Assembly: GCF_028747205.1 (NCBI RefSeq)
Contig: NZ_CP112880.1
Span: 5,022,001-5,086,000 of the forward strand
Direction of reading: 5' to 3'
Source of the DNA: Streptomyces sp. CA-278952
GTDB lineage: Bacteria; Actinomycetota; Actinomycetes; Streptomycetales; Streptomycetaceae
Length of the DNA stretch: 64,000 bases
The position numbers and the translations under genes were made by a program. Within the stretch, counting starts at the first letter, position 1. The number at the start of each line of letters is the position of its first letter. Positions 36,577 through 44,922 of the stretch are shown in pieces. Below the pieces are notes generated by a model. It was not told the origin of the DNA and searched no databases. It was given only the letters and a program-made list of their open reading frames with translations.

Positions 36577-36649
36577 GAAGCGGCCCGGTTCCGGGGAACC
36601 GAGCCGCTTCGGGTTGACGTACAGCCGTACGCCCTCCAGGGCGTACGGC
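36577..36649 (-). terminator. Double hairpin terminator of the sugar ABC operon
   Basis: Two hairpins lie in tandem just after the permease stop (minus strand): 36624-36649 with 11-bp arms and a TCCA loop, and 36577-36610 with GAAGCGGC/GCCGCTTC outer arms and CGGTTC/GAACCG inner arms. They separate the operon from the transferase gene whose start is at 36473. Confidence 0.8.
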
Positions 36650-36662
36650 CTTGTGGTGAGGG

Positions 36663-37604
36663 CTACTTGACGGCGCCCGCCATCACACCGGACACGAACT
36701 GCCGCTGGAAGGCGAAGAACACCGCCAGCGGGATCACCATCGACACGAACGCGCCGGGCGCCAGTACGTCGATGTTGTTGCCGAACTGGCGTACCTGCTG
36801 CTGGAGCGCCACGGTGATCGGCGGCGACTCGGAGTCCGCGAAGATCAGCGCGACCAGCATGTCGTTCCACACCCACAGGAACTGGAAGATCCCGAGCGAG
36901 GCGATCGCCGGACCGCCCAGCGGCATCACGACCCGGGTGAACAGACGGATCTCGCCCGCCCCGTCGAGCCGGGCGGCCTCCAGCAGCTCGCGGGGGATCT
37001 CCGCGAAGAAGTTCCGCAGCAGGAAGATCGCGAACGGCAGGCCGAACGCCGTGTGGAACAGCACCACCCCGAGCGTCGTCTCGAAGATCCCGATGGTGCC
37101 GAACAGCTCGGAGACCGGGATCAGCGCGACCTGCACCGGCACCACCAGCAACCCGACGACCAGCAGGAACCACCAGTCGCGGCCGGGGAACTCCATCCAC
37201 GCGAAGGCGTATCCGGCCAGTGAGCCGATCACCACCACCAGCACCGTGGAGGGCACGGTGATCATGATGGTGCTGACCAGCGAGCCGGTGATCGTCGAAT
37301 TGTCCAGCAGCCGCTGGTAGTTGTCGAAGGTCATCTCCGACGGGGCGGTGAAGATCTTCCACCAGCCGGTCGCCGCGATGTCCTGCGGCCCGCGCAGCGA
37401 GGACAGCAGCAGGCCGATCGTGGGCATCAGCCAGAACAGGGCGACCAGGATCAGGAAGACCCGCATCACGCCGCCGCCGGCGCGGGCTGCGATCCGGGCG
37501 CCGAGGGACTGCTTGGCCTTGGGCGCTCCGGGGGCGCCGGCCTGCCGGGAGACCGCCTTCTGGCGGCCGATACGCGCGGTGTTCACTTCCGGTGCGCTGC
37601 TCAT
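36663..37604 (-). CDS. Sugar ABC transporter permease (MalG type)
   Basis: 313 residues. A cytoplasmic N-terminus of about 45 residues precedes six predicted helices. The EAA loop is EIPRELLEAARLDGAGEIRLF, the coupling motif to the ATPase. The start at 37604 has a strong GGAAGGAGG ribosome site in the end of the upstream permease gene, which it overlaps by 4 bp. Together with the lipoprotein and MalF-type permease it forms a CUT1-type importer. No ATPase is encoded nearby; in Streptomyces the shared MsiK protein usually serves such systems. Confidence 0.93.
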   Translation of the reverse strand: MSSAPEVNTARIGRQKAVSRQAGAPGAPKAKQSLGARIAARAGGGVMRVFLILVALFWLMPTIGLLLSSLRGPQDIAATGWWKIFTAPSEMTFDNYQRLLDNSTITGSLVSTIMITVPSTVLVVVIGSLAGYAFAWMEFPGRDWWFLLVVGLLVVPVQVALIPVSELFGTIGIFETTLGVVLFHTAFGLPFAIFLLRNFFAEIPRELLEAARLDGAGEIRLFTRVVMPLGGPAIASLGIFQFLWVWNDMLVALIFADSESPPITVALQQQVRQFGNNIDVLAPGAFVSMVIPLAVFFAFQRQFVSGVMAGAVK

Positions 37605-38992
37605 CGGCGTCCCTCCTTCCTGATCCGGCGGATATTGAGGAGCATCACCGGGATCACCAGCAGCAGCAGGAGCACCGCGATCGCGCTCCCGATCCCCAGG
37701 TCCGCGTCCGTGCCGAACGAGGACCTGTACAGCTGGAGCGCCAGCACGTTCGCGTCGTCCTGCGAGGAGCCCGGCGCGATGATGAACACCAGGTCGAAGA
37801 CCTTCAGCACGTTGATCATCAGCGTCACCAGGACCACCGCCAGCACCGGAGCCAGCATCGGCACCGTGATCCGGCGGAACACCTGCCACTCGTTGGCGCC
37901 GTCCACCCGGGCCGCCTCCAGCAGCTCACGCGGCAGACCGGCCAGCCCCGCCGCGATCAGCACCATCGCGAACCCGGCCCACATCCATACGTAGCTGCCG
38001 ATGATCCCGGGCGTCACGAGCGACGGTCCGAGCCAGTCAACGCCGTTGTACGGCTCGCGGAAGTTGTCGGCGGGCAGGCGCAGTTGGGCCCCGTCCGCCG
38101 AGGCGGGCAGGGTGAACACGCCGTCCGCTCCGGCCGTGGCCGTGGCGAGGACCTTCCCGTCCTTCACCGCCTCGACCTTCAGGCCCTTCAGGCCCAGCTC
38201 CTTCGGGTCGACGACATTCGGCTTCCCGCCGCCGCCCCGGGTGAAGTCCAGCCAGGCCGTGCCGGAGATCTCGTCCCCGGACCCCGCCGGGGTCGCCTTC
38301 GCCGGTCGTGCGTCGCCCGGCATCTTCGCCGGGGCCACGCCGATCAGCGGCACCCGCAGCGGCTGGCCCGCCCGGACCGGCTCCTTGGACAGATACGCCC
38401 CGCCGTCACCCTTCTTCAGCGGGTGCACGGGCAGCGGGCGCGCCTTCGGGAAGACGGAGGACTGGTTGAACGTGTCGTGCACGCCCACCGCCACCGCGTT
38501 GGCCACACCCCGCTCGGGAGCCTGGTCGTACACCAGCCGGAAGATGATGCCCGCCGCCAGCATCGAGATCGCCATGGGCATGAAGACGATCAGCTTGAAC
38601 GCGGTGCCCCAGCGGATCCGCTCGGTCAGCACCGCGAAGATCAGCCCGAGCGCGGTGGCGACCGTCGGGGCGAAGACCACCCAGATCGCGTTGTTCTTCA
38701 CCGCCGTGACGATGGTGGCGTCGGTGAACAGCGCCTTGTAGTTGTCGAACCCGGCGAAGCCCGTGCCGGCCTGGTCGAAGAACGACCGGTAGACCGAGTA
38801 CCCGATCGGATAGAGCACCAGCGCTCCGAGCAGCACCAGCGCGGGCAGCAGGAACGCCGCCGCGATGACCCTGCGGGTGCCGGTCACGCTCCGGCGGGAC
38901 CTCTTCGGATCCGGGGGCGGGGACGGACGGGGACTTGTGTCGTCGTCGGCGGGGGGCGCCGCACCGGCGCCCCCCGCGGTCGCTGTCGTCAC
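37601..38992 (-). CDS. Sugar ABC transporter permease (MalF type) with large extracytoplasmic insert
   Basis: 463 residues, about 150 more than a minimal permease. After the N-terminal Pro-rich tail and three helices, residues of about 160-310 form a soluble insert (from LVYDQAPERGVANAV to LPADNFREPYNGVDW) with beta-rich sequence such as VKDGKVLATATAGADGVF. The remaining helices carry the EAA motif GLPRELLEAARVDGANEWQVF. The insert position resembles the periplasmic P2 loop of MalF, which contacts the binding protein, and I recall AglF-like permeases with similar inserts. It lies 4 bp after the lipoprotein gene. Confidence 0.92.
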   Translation of the reverse strand: MTTATAGGAGAAPPADDDTSPRPSPPPDPKRSRRSVTGTRRVIAAAFLLPALVLLGALVLYPIGYSVYRSFFDQAGTGFAGFDNYKALFTDATIVTAVKNNAIWVVFAPTVATALGLIFAVLTERIRWGTAFKLIVFMPMAISMLAAGIIFRLVYDQAPERGVANAVAVGVHDTFNQSSVFPKARPLPVHPLKKGDGGAYLSKEPVRAGQPLRVPLIGVAPAKMPGDARPAKATPAGSGDEISGTAWLDFTRGGGGKPNVVDPKELGLKGLKVEAVKDGKVLATATAGADGVFTLPASADGAQLRLPADNFREPYNGVDWLGPSLVTPGIIGSYVWMWAGFAMVLIAAGLAGLPRELLEAARVDGANEWQVFRRITVPMLAPVLAVVLVTLMINVLKVFDLVFIIAPGSSQDDANVLALQLYRSSFGTDADLGIGSAIAVLLLLLVIPVMLLNIRRIRKEGRR

Positions 38993-38996
38993 GGCG

Positions 38997-40361
38997 TCAG
39001 CTCTTGTACGCCTTGACCGCTTCGGACTCCAGCTGTTTCTGGGTCCCCGCGATGTCCTTCGGGTTCTTCAGGAAGTCCTGGAGGATCTTCCACTCGCCCT
39101 TCCCGGGCGTGCCGCCGAACGACTGCGGGGCCTGGTCGGACATGTCGAACCGGACGTCGTCCCCGGCGTCGATCAGCGCCTGGGCCATCGTGCGCTGCAC
39201 GTCGTTCGGGTACGCCTTCAGATCCAGGCCCTTGTTCGGGGAGATGAACCCGCCCGCCTCGGCCCAGATCTTCGCCGCGTCGGAGGAGGCCAGCCAGGTC
39301 AGCAGCGCCTGCGCGCCCTTGGTGTCCTTCAGCGCCACCGCCGCGTCGCCGCCGGTCACCACGGGGGAGTCCGCCCCGACCGCCGGGAACGGGAAGACCT
39401 TGGCGTCCGTGCCGATCTTCGCGTCGGTCTGCGCGATGTTGACGGAGACGAAGTCGCCCTCGAAGACCATCGCGCCCTTGGGCTGGTCGCCCCCGGTGAA
39501 GGTCTGGGTGACCGAGGCCGGGAACTCTGTCTGGAGCGCCCCGTCCGCGCCGCCCGCGATCAGCTCCGGCTTCCCGAAGAGCGTGGCCAGCGTGGTCAGC
39601 GCGTCCTTGACGGACGGGTCGGTCCACGGGATCTCGTGCTGCGCCAGCTGGTCGTACTTCTCCGGCCCCGCCTGGGAGAGGTAGACGTTCTCGAACCAGT
39701 CGGTCAGGGTCCAGCCGTCCGCGCCGCCCACCGAGACCGGCGTGACGCCGGAGGCGGAAATGGTCTCCGCGGTCGTCAGGAAGTCCTTCCAGGTCTTCGG
39801 CTCGCTCGCCCCCGCGTTGTCGAACGCGGCGGCGTTGTACCAGATCAGGGACTTGTTGGCGGCCTTGAAGTACACGCCGTACTGCGTGCCGTCCACCGCG
39901 CCGAGATCCTGCCAGACCTTCGCGTAGTTCTTGTCGAGCTGAGCCTTCGCCTCGGCGCCGACCGGCTTGGCCCACTTCTTCGCCGCCGCCTGCTGGACCG
40001 CGCCGACCTGCGGGATCATCGCCACGTCCGGCGGTTGCTTGCCCGCGATCTTGGTGCCCAGGAAGTTGATGATGGGGTCCTGCGCCGGGACGAAGGTGAC
40101 GCTCGCGCCCGTACGCTTCTCGAACTCGTCCAGCACCTTGGTGAAGTTCGCCTGCTCGGGTCCGGTCCAGACCGCGGCGACGGAGATGTCCTCCCCGTCC
40201 AGCTTCGGCAGGTTCACCGTGGACGCGCTGTCCGTGCCCTTGCCGGAGCCGTCGTCCGTCTTCTTCTTGCCGTCACCGTCGCCTCCGCAGCCGGTGAGCG
40301 CCAGAGCGCCGACCGCCGTGAACACGATCGCGGTCCTGCGTATCGAGAAGGTTGTGCGCAT
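38997..40361 (-). CDS. Extracellular sugar-binding lipoprotein of an ABC importer
   Basis: 454 residues from MRTTFSIRRTAIVF; the upstream in-frame start lacks a signal sequence. The signal peptide ends in the lipobox ALTGC (Cys25), and the n-region contains SIRR, so Tat export is possible. The mature part is an SBP_bac_1-type cluster: FEKRTGASVTFVPAQD, GWTLTDWFENVYLSQAG and PFPAVGADSPVVTGGDAAV. Alpha-glucoside-type binding proteins look like this, but the sugar is not determined. It is the first gene of the operon, with 269 bp of upstream region; I did not find a clear LacI-type operator there. Confidence 0.93.
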   Translation of the reverse strand: MRTTFSIRRTAIVFTAVGALALTGCGGDGDGKKKTDDGSGKGTDSASTVNLPKLDGEDISVAAVWTGPEQANFTKVLDEFEKRTGASVTFVPAQDPIINFLGTKIAGKQPPDVAMIPQVGAVQQAAAKKWAKPVGAEAKAQLDKNYAKVWQDLGAVDGTQYGVYFKAANKSLIWYNAAAFDNAGASEPKTWKDFLTTAETISASGVTPVSVGGADGWTLTDWFENVYLSQAGPEKYDQLAQHEIPWTDPSVKDALTTLATLFGKPELIAGGADGALQTEFPASVTQTFTGGDQPKGAMVFEGDFVSVNIAQTDAKIGTDAKVFPFPAVGADSPVVTGGDAAVALKDTKGAQALLTWLASSDAAKIWAEAGGFISPNKGLDLKAYPNDVQRTMAQALIDAGDDVRFDMSDQAPQSFGGTPGKGEWKILQDFLKNPKDIAGTQKQLESEAVKAYKS

Positions 40362-40630
40362 TCCTGCCCCGTCTCTTCTGTACGCGTCCGGCCATGTCCG
40401 CATGCCCGGACTACGTCGTCCGTGCGCACAGTCCTACGCCGGGCGCACGGGCCCCGCAATACCACCTGAGGTCCCAACAGGCCGATCGTGATCGCCTCGT
40501 GACGTCATGTCAGGGCATGTCGGAAGCCTGCCTGCCGGGGCAGGGGGAGGAGCGCGTCGGAACGGTGGCCGGGTGAGGGTACGGGGGCGGGGCGGGGCGG
40601 GCCGGGAGAGTGGCCGCGCCGGTGGTCGCA

Positions 40631-43600
40631 TCAGACCGGGAACGGCACCAGCGCCGGCAGCCGCTCCGCGTTCACGGAACGGGCCGCACGCTCCAACGCG
40701 CTGGCGAGCAGCGCCAGGTCGGTCGGCCCGTTGCCCAGCTCCCGGACCGGGCGCCGGGTCGGCGGATCGCCCATCCGCTCCCACTCCAGCGGGACGACGG
40801 TGGGCCGCAGCGTCGCCGTACGCGGGATACGACCGGTGACCCGGCCCCCCTGGAACGGCGTCACCCGGCCGTCCGGGTGCCCCAGCCGCCCCCGGCCGGG
40901 GGCAGGCTCGTCCGGGGACGGCGGCAGCACCGGGGCGTCCAGCACGATGCGCAGCCGGGCGCCACGGGCCAGCTCGGTGTCCTCTGTGCGGTCCGGACGC
41001 GCGGAGGTGGCGACCAGGTGCACCCCGAGCCGCCCGCCGTCCCGGGCCACGGCCTCCAGCGCCCGCACCACCGAACCGGCGGCCGGCCTGCCGGGACTGC
41101 CGAGCGACGGGGCGACCAGCGCGTCGAAGTCGTCGGCGAGGACGACGAGGCGGGGCAGTGGCGACGGGCCGGGGTTCCCGGACCGGGCGGTGGTGCGCAG
41201 CCGCAGGGTGCCGCTGGCCGGGGAGTCCAGATCGCCCCGCCGCTCGGCGCCGCTCGGTGGACGCTGTCCCACGATGCGCGGCGGGCCCTCCTGCTGGGCG
41301 TGCCGCTCGTGCCAGGAGGCGAAGTCCAGGTCGCCGAGCAGCTCGGCGCGCCTCTTCAGCTCGCCGCCCAGGGCCTGCGCGAACTCCCGCATCCGGACCG
41401 GGTCGCACGCCACGAGGTGGGTGAACACATGCGGCAGCTCCGTACAGGGGAGCAGCCCTTCACAGCGCTCCCCCCGCTCGCCGCCGGAGCCGTCGACGAG
41501 CAGGATGCCGAGCCGGTCGGGCCGGGCGGCGGAGGCGAGCGAGGCGGCGACGGCCCTGAGCAGCTCGGTGCGGCCGCTGCCCGGCGGCCCCTCGATCAGC
41601 AGATGCGGCCCCTCGTCGGCGAGATCGACGCTGAGGGGCCCCCGGGGGCCCGCCCCGAGCACGAGGACCGGTCGGCCGGTGTGGGCGGCGCCGGCCGGGG
41701 GCGCGGCCCCGTCGCCCGGTCCCCCGTCGTCCCGTCCCCCGGGGCCCTGCCCCGGCCCGGAGCGTCGGCCGCCGAGATAGGGCGTTCGCTCGGAGTCCCG
41801 TGCATCCAGCGGTGGGTACGGGGTGCGGCCGGAGTCGCGGGCGTCGAGCGGTGGGTACGGGGTGCGGTCCGGGTCGGGGGCGCCCGCGGCCGGGTACGGC
41901 GCCCGGCCGGAGTCGCGGTGGACGGAGGAGGCGGTGGTGCGCTGCGGGCCGACGCGCGGGCCCGTGCTGAGGGTGCGCCCGGAGTTGGGGCTGTCCAGCT
42001 CCTGGCGGGGCGCCCGGGCCGCCGCGCCCCGGGGCGCCGAGGCGCCGGGCTGGGCCTCCGCCGTGGACGCCCAGCGGGCCATCAGCGAGGCCGGTGTCGC
42101 CCGGGCCAGGCCCAGCTCGTCCAGCAGCCGGGCGGACGGCGGCAGCGCCGCGGTCGTCGGACGGCCGGCCAGCGCGGCCGAGCCCTCCTCACGCAGGGGC
42201 GCCAGGGCCCGCCCGAACCGCTCGGCCCAGGCCGCCGACACCGCGTCCACGGCGGCCACCGTCCCGTGCCCCGCGGCCTGTCCGCCCGCCGTGCGCAACA
42301 GGCGCAACGCCGTGGCGACGTCCCCGCTGAGCATCGCGACCGCCCCGCACTCCCGGAAGGCGATGGAGGCCCGGCAGGCGGCCTCGTACGTCGCGGACAC
42401 CGGGGAGGTGGGGGAGGCGGCCGGGGTCTCGGCCAGACAGATCAGATGGATCCCGGCAGCCCCGCCCGCCCCGGCCAGCCGCGCCGTGGTCTCGCGCAGC
42501 ACCGCCGTGCCGGGGTCGCCGTCCAGGACGACCACCGTGTGCGGACCCGTATGGGCGCGAGCGGCCTCGGCCACCGAGGCACGGTCCAGATGCGGCCAGC
42601 CGGGACCGAGGGGGCCCTCGTCGAGGCGGCGCACCAGCTCGGCCGTCCGGGCGGCCGCCTGCTCGCGGTCGTACGCGAGGAGCAGCCGGCAGTCCTGCCC
42701 GTGCGTCGGGCGCAGATGCGGCAGCCACCCCAGCCAGGACCACTCGCGCCGCCGTTCCTCCACCGGGCGGGAGCGGTCCGTGCTGATGAGGACGATCTCC
42801 AGGTCGAACGGGGAGTGCAGCGCCGCGAGCTGCGCCACCGTCGCGCGGGCAAGACCCGCCAGCCGGGCGCGCGGACCGGCGAGCCCCAGCGAACCGGCCT
42901 CCCGCAGCCCCACGGTCACCGGCACGGCGGGCACGTCGGCCCGATCGGTCGTGCCGAGCCGCACCACCAGCGCCTCCGGGTGCTCCGGATGGCGCTCCCA
43001 GAGCCGGGGCCCGGGGCCGAGCGCGGTCAGCAGCACGGCCGCCGGATCCGGCCAGGTGCCCTCGGGGGCGGTGGGCAGTGCGGAGAAGGGGGAGCCGGGG
43101 GAGACCGGGGAGGCGAGGTGCCCGGCCCCCGACGGGCCGCCGGACGGATCGTGGGAGCCGCCCGGGAAGCCGTGGGAACCGCCCGGGAAGTCGTGGGGCC
43201 CGGCCGTGGAGCCGTACGCGCCCGCTCCGTATGCCGACGATCCGGGCACCGATGGACCGTATGCCGACGATCCGGGCACCGATGGACCGTATGCCGACGA
43301 TTCGGGCACCGACGGACCGTATGCCGACGATCCGTACGCCGTCGGGCCGCCGGGGCCGTTCGGGGCGCGGGAGCCGTACGTGTCGCGTCGGACGCCCGCC
43401 CCGGTCTCCGGGCCCGCCGCCTGCTCGCCCCTCGCGCCGCCCTTGAGCCGCCTCGCCCACGCTCCTATGCCGCGCCGGGGCGCCGGGGCGTCGGCGAACT
43501 CCTCGCCACGGGCATGAGGGCCCTGTCCCGGGTCCGCGCCCGGCCCGGCCTCGGCGTGCTCGGGCCAGGAGGCCTCTTCGAGGGAGGGGCCAGGGGCTCC

Positions 43601-44428
43601 GGAGCCGCCGTGGGGCCCTTCGGGCGCCGGGGAGCCGGCGGAACCGGGGGAATCGGGGGAATCGGGGAAAGGGGAGGCCGGTGCGCCGTAACCGTGGCTG
43701 TGGCCCGGGCCGCCGTGGTCGGGGGTGTGCGCGGAGAGCGGCGCGCCGGTGCCGTGGCCCGGGGCGGGAGACCCCGTCTCGGCGCGGGCCACCCGCAGGT
43801 GCCCCTCGCCGTCCGGGGCGGTCGGCAGCGTCGCCGGACGGGAGCCCGCGGTGAGGCGGAGGGCGGACTCGCCGAGCCGCAGCAGGGCGCCCGGGGCGAG
43901 GCGGACCGGCCGCTCGCGCACCTCGACGCCGTCCAGCGAGGTGCCGTTCGTCGAACCGAGGTCGGCGACCGAGACCCGGCCGTCGTCGGAGACCTTCACC
44001 GCGCAGTGCAGCCGGGAGACGTCCGGGTCGTCGAGCGGGACGTCCGCGTCGGCGGAGCGGCCGATCCGGATCTGCCCGCCGTGCAGCAGGTGGACGCCGC
44101 CCGCGTCAGGGCCCGCCACCACATGGAGCTGGGCCGGAACGGGGTCGTCCGTCGCCTCGTCGTCGCCGGGGACCTGGAGCGAGAGGACCGCGCCGTCCAC
44201 CAGGGGCGGTTCGCCCAGCGCGACGCGGTGCCCGTCCAGCCGCTCCCGTCCGGCGAAGAACACGATCGCTCCGCCGCCCTGGGAGCTCTCGGGCCCCGCC
44301 ACGGCGGAGGCCAGCTGGGAGGCGACGGCGGCCAGCGCCGTCCCGGCGGGTGCGGTGACGAGCACGTCGCAGGTGCGCGCCGGGGTCTGGCCGCTGCGCG
44401 GCGCGAGGACGGTCAGCCGGATCTGCAT
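40631..44428 (-). CDS. FHA-domain FtsK/EccC-like protein with variant P-loop
   Basis: 1265 residues. A ubiquitin-like (YukD-type) N-terminus (1-95) leads to an FHA domain (about 100-195: IRIGRSADADV, SRLHC, DLGSTNGTSLDG), which binds phosphothreonine. A disordered region (about 195-520) includes decapeptide repeats. Then come EccC-like segments (FDLEIVLISTD, WLPHLRPTHG) and an FtsK/SpoIIIE-type ATPase core with HLLIEGPPGSGRTELL, where Arg953 replaces the Walker A Lys, GILLVDGSGG and VVLADDFDAL. No T7SS partners (EsxAB, EccB/D/E) are adjacent. Start at 44428 chosen by the conserved MQIRLTVLAP. It is divergent from pkaA and may be its phospho-target. Function unproven. Confidence 0.83.
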   Translation of the reverse strand: MQIRLTVLAPRSGQTPARTCDVLVTAPAGTALAAVASQLASAVAGPESSQGGGAIVFFAGRERLDGHRVALGEPPLVDGAVLSLQVPGDDEATDDPVPAQLHVVAGPDAGGVHLLHGGQIRIGRSADADVPLDDPDVSRLHCAVKVSDDGRVSVADLGSTNGTSLDGVEVRERPVRLAPGALLRLGESALRLTAGSRPATLPTAPDGEGHLRVARAETGSPAPGHGTGAPLSAHTPDHGGPGHSHGYGAPASPFPDSPDSPGSAGSPAPEGPHGGSGAPGPSLEEASWPEHAEAGPGADPGQGPHARGEEFADAPAPRRGIGAWARRLKGGARGEQAAGPETGAGVRRDTYGSRAPNGPGGPTAYGSSAYGPSVPESSAYGPSVPGSSAYGPSVPGSSAYGAGAYGSTAGPHDFPGGSHGFPGGSHDPSGGPSGAGHLASPVSPGSPFSALPTAPEGTWPDPAAVLLTALGPGPRLWERHPEHPEALVVRLGTTDRADVPAVPVTVGLREAGSLGLAGPRARLAGLARATVAQLAALHSPFDLEIVLISTDRSRPVEERRREWSWLGWLPHLRPTHGQDCRLLLAYDREQAAARTAELVRRLDEGPLGPGWPHLDRASVAEAARAHTGPHTVVVLDGDPGTAVLRETTARLAGAGGAAGIHLICLAETPAASPTSPVSATYEAACRASIAFRECGAVAMLSGDVATALRLLRTAGGQAAGHGTVAAVDAVSAAWAERFGRALAPLREEGSAALAGRPTTAALPPSARLLDELGLARATPASLMARWASTAEAQPGASAPRGAAARAPRQELDSPNSGRTLSTGPRVGPQRTTASSVHRDSGRAPYPAAGAPDPDRTPYPPLDARDSGRTPYPPLDARDSERTPYLGGRRSGPGQGPGGRDDGGPGDGAAPPAGAAHTGRPVLVLGAGPRGPLSVDLADEGPHLLIEGPPGSGRTELLRAVAASLASAARPDRLGILLVDGSGGERGERCEGLLPCTELPHVFTHLVACDPVRMREFAQALGGELKRRAELLGDLDFASWHERHAQQEGPPRIVGQRPPSGAERRGDLDSPASGTLRLRTTARSGNPGPSPLPRLVVLADDFDALVAPSLGSPGRPAAGSVVRALEAVARDGGRLGVHLVATSARPDRTEDTELARGARLRIVLDAPVLPPSPDEPAPGRGRLGHPDGRVTPFQGGRVTGRIPRTATLRPTVVPLEWERMGDPPTRRPVRELGNGPTDLALLASALERAARSVNAERLPALVPFPV
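43231..43333 (-). repeat. 30-bp tandem repeats inside the FHA-FtsK gene
   Basis: Three full 30-bp units (43231-43260, 43261-43290, 43291-43320) and a partial fourth differ at only a few bases. They encode decapeptides GPSVPxSSAY in the disordered linker at about residues 365-400. Confidence 0.93.
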
Positions 44429-44922
44429 CGCCGTCAGCGGTCCCTTCTGCGCGGGGGTGCCCGGCAGGGGAAACGCCCTGTGATTCCCCCCACCCGGCAC
44501 GGACACGTCGTCCGTACAGGTCGTCACGCACCGCGAGACTCCGACCTCGCAGATCCGTGCTGGAGGCATCCTCGCACCTGCCACTGACAACACGCCCGGC
44601 GGTCACCTTTAAATGATCTTGAATGGTCGGCTGTGGGCGCAAAAGTGCCTGCTTGCGTCCGGATCCCGCCGCTCGGATGGGTTTCCCCGTGGTTGTCCGC
44701 CGGATCCCGAACGGAAATCCCCTCCCGTGACCGAACGCCTGATCGGCCTGTGATCAGCCGTGCGGCAACCGTCCGCCCGGTCCGCGCGTCTTCCCCCGAA
44801 ACGTGAGCCCCCGGTGCCCCGTTCGGCGGCACTACAGTGGGCCGGAACATTCGGGCGGGCCCAAGGAGCGAACAAGACCCCCGGGGGACCGCAAGCACCA
44901 CGATCAGCAGGGAGCGCATGAC
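44429..44922. other. Divergent regulatory region between the FHA-FtsK gene and pkaA
   Basis: 494 bp without a credible gene. It contains an AT-rich patch (CCTTTAAATGATCTTGAATG, about 44606-44625), a palindrome CTGATC-N7-GATCAG at 44739-44757, and two copies of CCGGATCCCG about 45 bp apart (near 44655 and 44700). TACAGT at 44833-44838 could be a -10 for pkaA, but no good -35 is seen. Confidence 0.5.

Noticed and set aside
40631..44428. Type VII secretion locus
   Set aside because: Only an EccC/EssC-like protein is present; no Esx, EccB, EccD, EccE or mycosin genes are seen in the window.
40610..44587. Plus-strand ORF of 1325 codons opposite the FHA-FtsK gene
   Set aside because: The minus strand carries FHA and FtsK motifs; the plus translation is Arg/Gly/Pro-rich without motifs.
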